From Cruorifilaria tuberocauda (Eukaryota > Nematoda > Chromadorea > Rhabditida > Onchocercidae), in assembly GCA_013365365.1 (NCBI GenBank), contig JABVXU010000100.1, forward strand, positions 1 to 64,000: a stretch of 64,000 bases of DNA. Reading direction: 5' to 3'. Position 1 is the first letter of the stretch, and every line of letters begins with the position of its first letter. The translations under genes and the position numbers were made by a program. The notes under the pieces are model-generated. The model was not told the origin of the DNA and did not search any database. It saw only the letters and a program-made list of their open reading frames with translations. Positions 62,546-64,000 of this stretch are shown here, piece by piece.

Positions 62546-64000
62546 CGGATATGTCAGCATATATACACGGAGGGACAAACAAGAGTGAACCTAATAATAG
62601 CAACGTTGTACCAATTGAAATTGTTTTTTCTTTTTTAACGATGATGCAGAGAAAGGATAGTGATGGCAATATGATGCACATGGTGTGGTCATTAGCAATA
62701 ACAGTACTACTGGTAGAACTTAGAGCTACTACTACCACAACTACACGTATTGGCAAGAAGCAATATCATTGGGAAATAAGAAAGCCTTCCTATGTTTTTG
62801 TCCATCCATCTATTCATCCCATCTTAAATATTGGTCACTTCTAAAAACTGCTAGACAAGGTTACGATATTTAGTTATGGATATATATGCTGAAGTGATAA
62901 CTCATCATAATCAGCCCTGACGGTAACAGGCAGATTAATAATTGGAAATTGAAAATCAGAAGGTTTCGGGATGAGCAACAGCGCCTTACTGGTGCATACG
63001 CTGATGTCTACAGGTAATATGTAGGTTATGCGCACACGCCATAAGGGAAACGGGGTTATGGGGGAGTACAAGAAGCAAAGAGACAGAAAGAGAGGGAGAC
63101 AGAGAAGGGACGAATAGATCTCTTTCTAAACAACACTACAGGTCTTGCATGATTGTAGTGCTACTATTGAAGGTATTTGTGGGAAACTGGAAAACAGGCA
63201 CGAAGCTACATTTACTGCTACCTCACTGCAGAAGTGCTGCAAAAGTATATAAGAGCAGTTTTTACAGTTCGGTACTGTCGCGCAAGCTCGTAATCTTCTG
63301 CGGGCAGCCATTCGCTGCGAGCAAAACCCCTGACGGATTAGGGTAGTGAATAGGAGACGGTGACGGGAGGACGATGATGGCGAAAGTTATGGTGATAGAG
63401 GCACCACTACCTCTGCCATCACGGACGAACGACAGTCACCCGTCGGGACCACCGTTTCTACTGCACTATAGCAGATCGCCTTGAATATTGAACTATTTCT
63501 AGAATCCTTCAACGCCAAAATTATAGGTATCAATTCACGGCATTATAATTAAATGAAAGAAAGTCTCAGTTTAATCCTTAGCACTTGTAGTAAGAACTTC
63601 CAAACTGTCGCTCTTATCGATCCTTTATTATAGAAAATGTTACGCTGTTTGAAATCTAGTTGCCAGTATTACTTTAATGAGGAATCTCGAATCTATCTTG
63701 CGATTAGTGCGACATATACAAAAATCGTTGGCTAGATTCCGCGATTTTTGTTTGATAAAAAACAAAATGTGTTTGAAAATCACAATTTAATTCGATCATT
63801 AAATGTTGGAATGTTATAATACCTAACTATAATTAACTTATCCCTAAAAAAAACCTGTAAAGTGTTCAAATTTTCAATAATCTTTTTTCTGCATTCCTCC
63901 ACTTCGATTAAAACTTTGTTCCAGACAAAGAGAGACAAATAATGGACAATAAAATCAGGATTATATTCAGATGGGATAAGAAAGGTTCGATTTCTTGGTT

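Larger units (their letters stand above)
59285..64000. other. Region upstream of LDB1
   Basis: I find no convincing coding gene. The + strand is A-rich up to about 62000, consistent with - strand transcription continuing from upstream LDB1 5' exons or a long leader. Microsatellites lie at 60977-61002 and 62478-62545. The segment at about 62900-63480 is less AT-rich, with purine tracts (GAGAGGGAGACAGAGAAGGG near 63090), and could be a promoter. Open frames here lie over low-complexity DNA and were not accepted. Confidence 0.45.

Noticed and set aside
62265..62756. 163-codon open frame on the - strand (and an opposing + frame), the longest unexplained frame near the end
   Set aside because: It spans the ACAT/CA microsatellite, which lacks stops in several frames; the translation is low-complexity.
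1..64000. Endosymbiont (Wolbachia-type) DNA, transposons, or a biosynthetic or defence gene cluster
   Set aside because: All recognised coding sequence is spliced and animal-like; no transposase, integrase, reverse transcriptase, terminal repeats or bacterial-type gene runs were seen by eye.

Overview
The window is eukaryotic nuclear DNA. It is AT-rich, with short spliced exons, T-rich introns ending in TTTCAG-like acceptors, many weak GTT donors, and splice-acceptor-like sites just upstream of several start codons that look like trans-splice sites. With a supplementary HNF4-type nuclear receptor, a C. elegans-like CENP-A and an LDB-1 orthologue, this points to a nematode. A spirurid or filarial worm is my best guess, by inference only. 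I saw no prokaryotic insert, transposon, tRNA, rRNA or CRISPR.

Layout. On the + strand: the 3' part of a DENN-domain protein (DENND2-like, 54-2413); an EF-hand ninein-family centrosomal protein (4147-10044); huntingtin (10415-26450); an HNF4-like nuclear hormone receptor (28408-31735); the peroxisomal plasmalogen enzyme GNPAT (33624-37970); a CENP-A centromeric histone H3 (38865-40218); and an SLC16-type monocarboxylate transporter (43473-48348). On the - strand: a Cys-loop ligand-gated channel subunit that may be decaying (48937-51602) and the LIM-domain-binding cofactor LDB1/ldb-1 (55869-59284). The remaining few hundred to few thousand bases between genes hold only poly(A) signals, microsatellites and AT-rich sequence.

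How the genes relate. These are mostly independent housekeeping and regulatory genes. One group deserves attention: ninein and huntingtin lie head-to-tail about 370 bases apart, as in a nematode operon, and both families act in microtubule, dynein and spindle biology. The most interesting biology is an old-type EF-hand ninein and a recognisable huntingtin without polyglutamine in what looks like a nematode, the CENP-A, two GC-AG introns and two degenerate exon copies inside the ninein gene, and the broken reading frame of the channel gene. I found no sign of an entirely new multi-gene system. Exon limits were read by eye from splice consensus, phase and family conservation.
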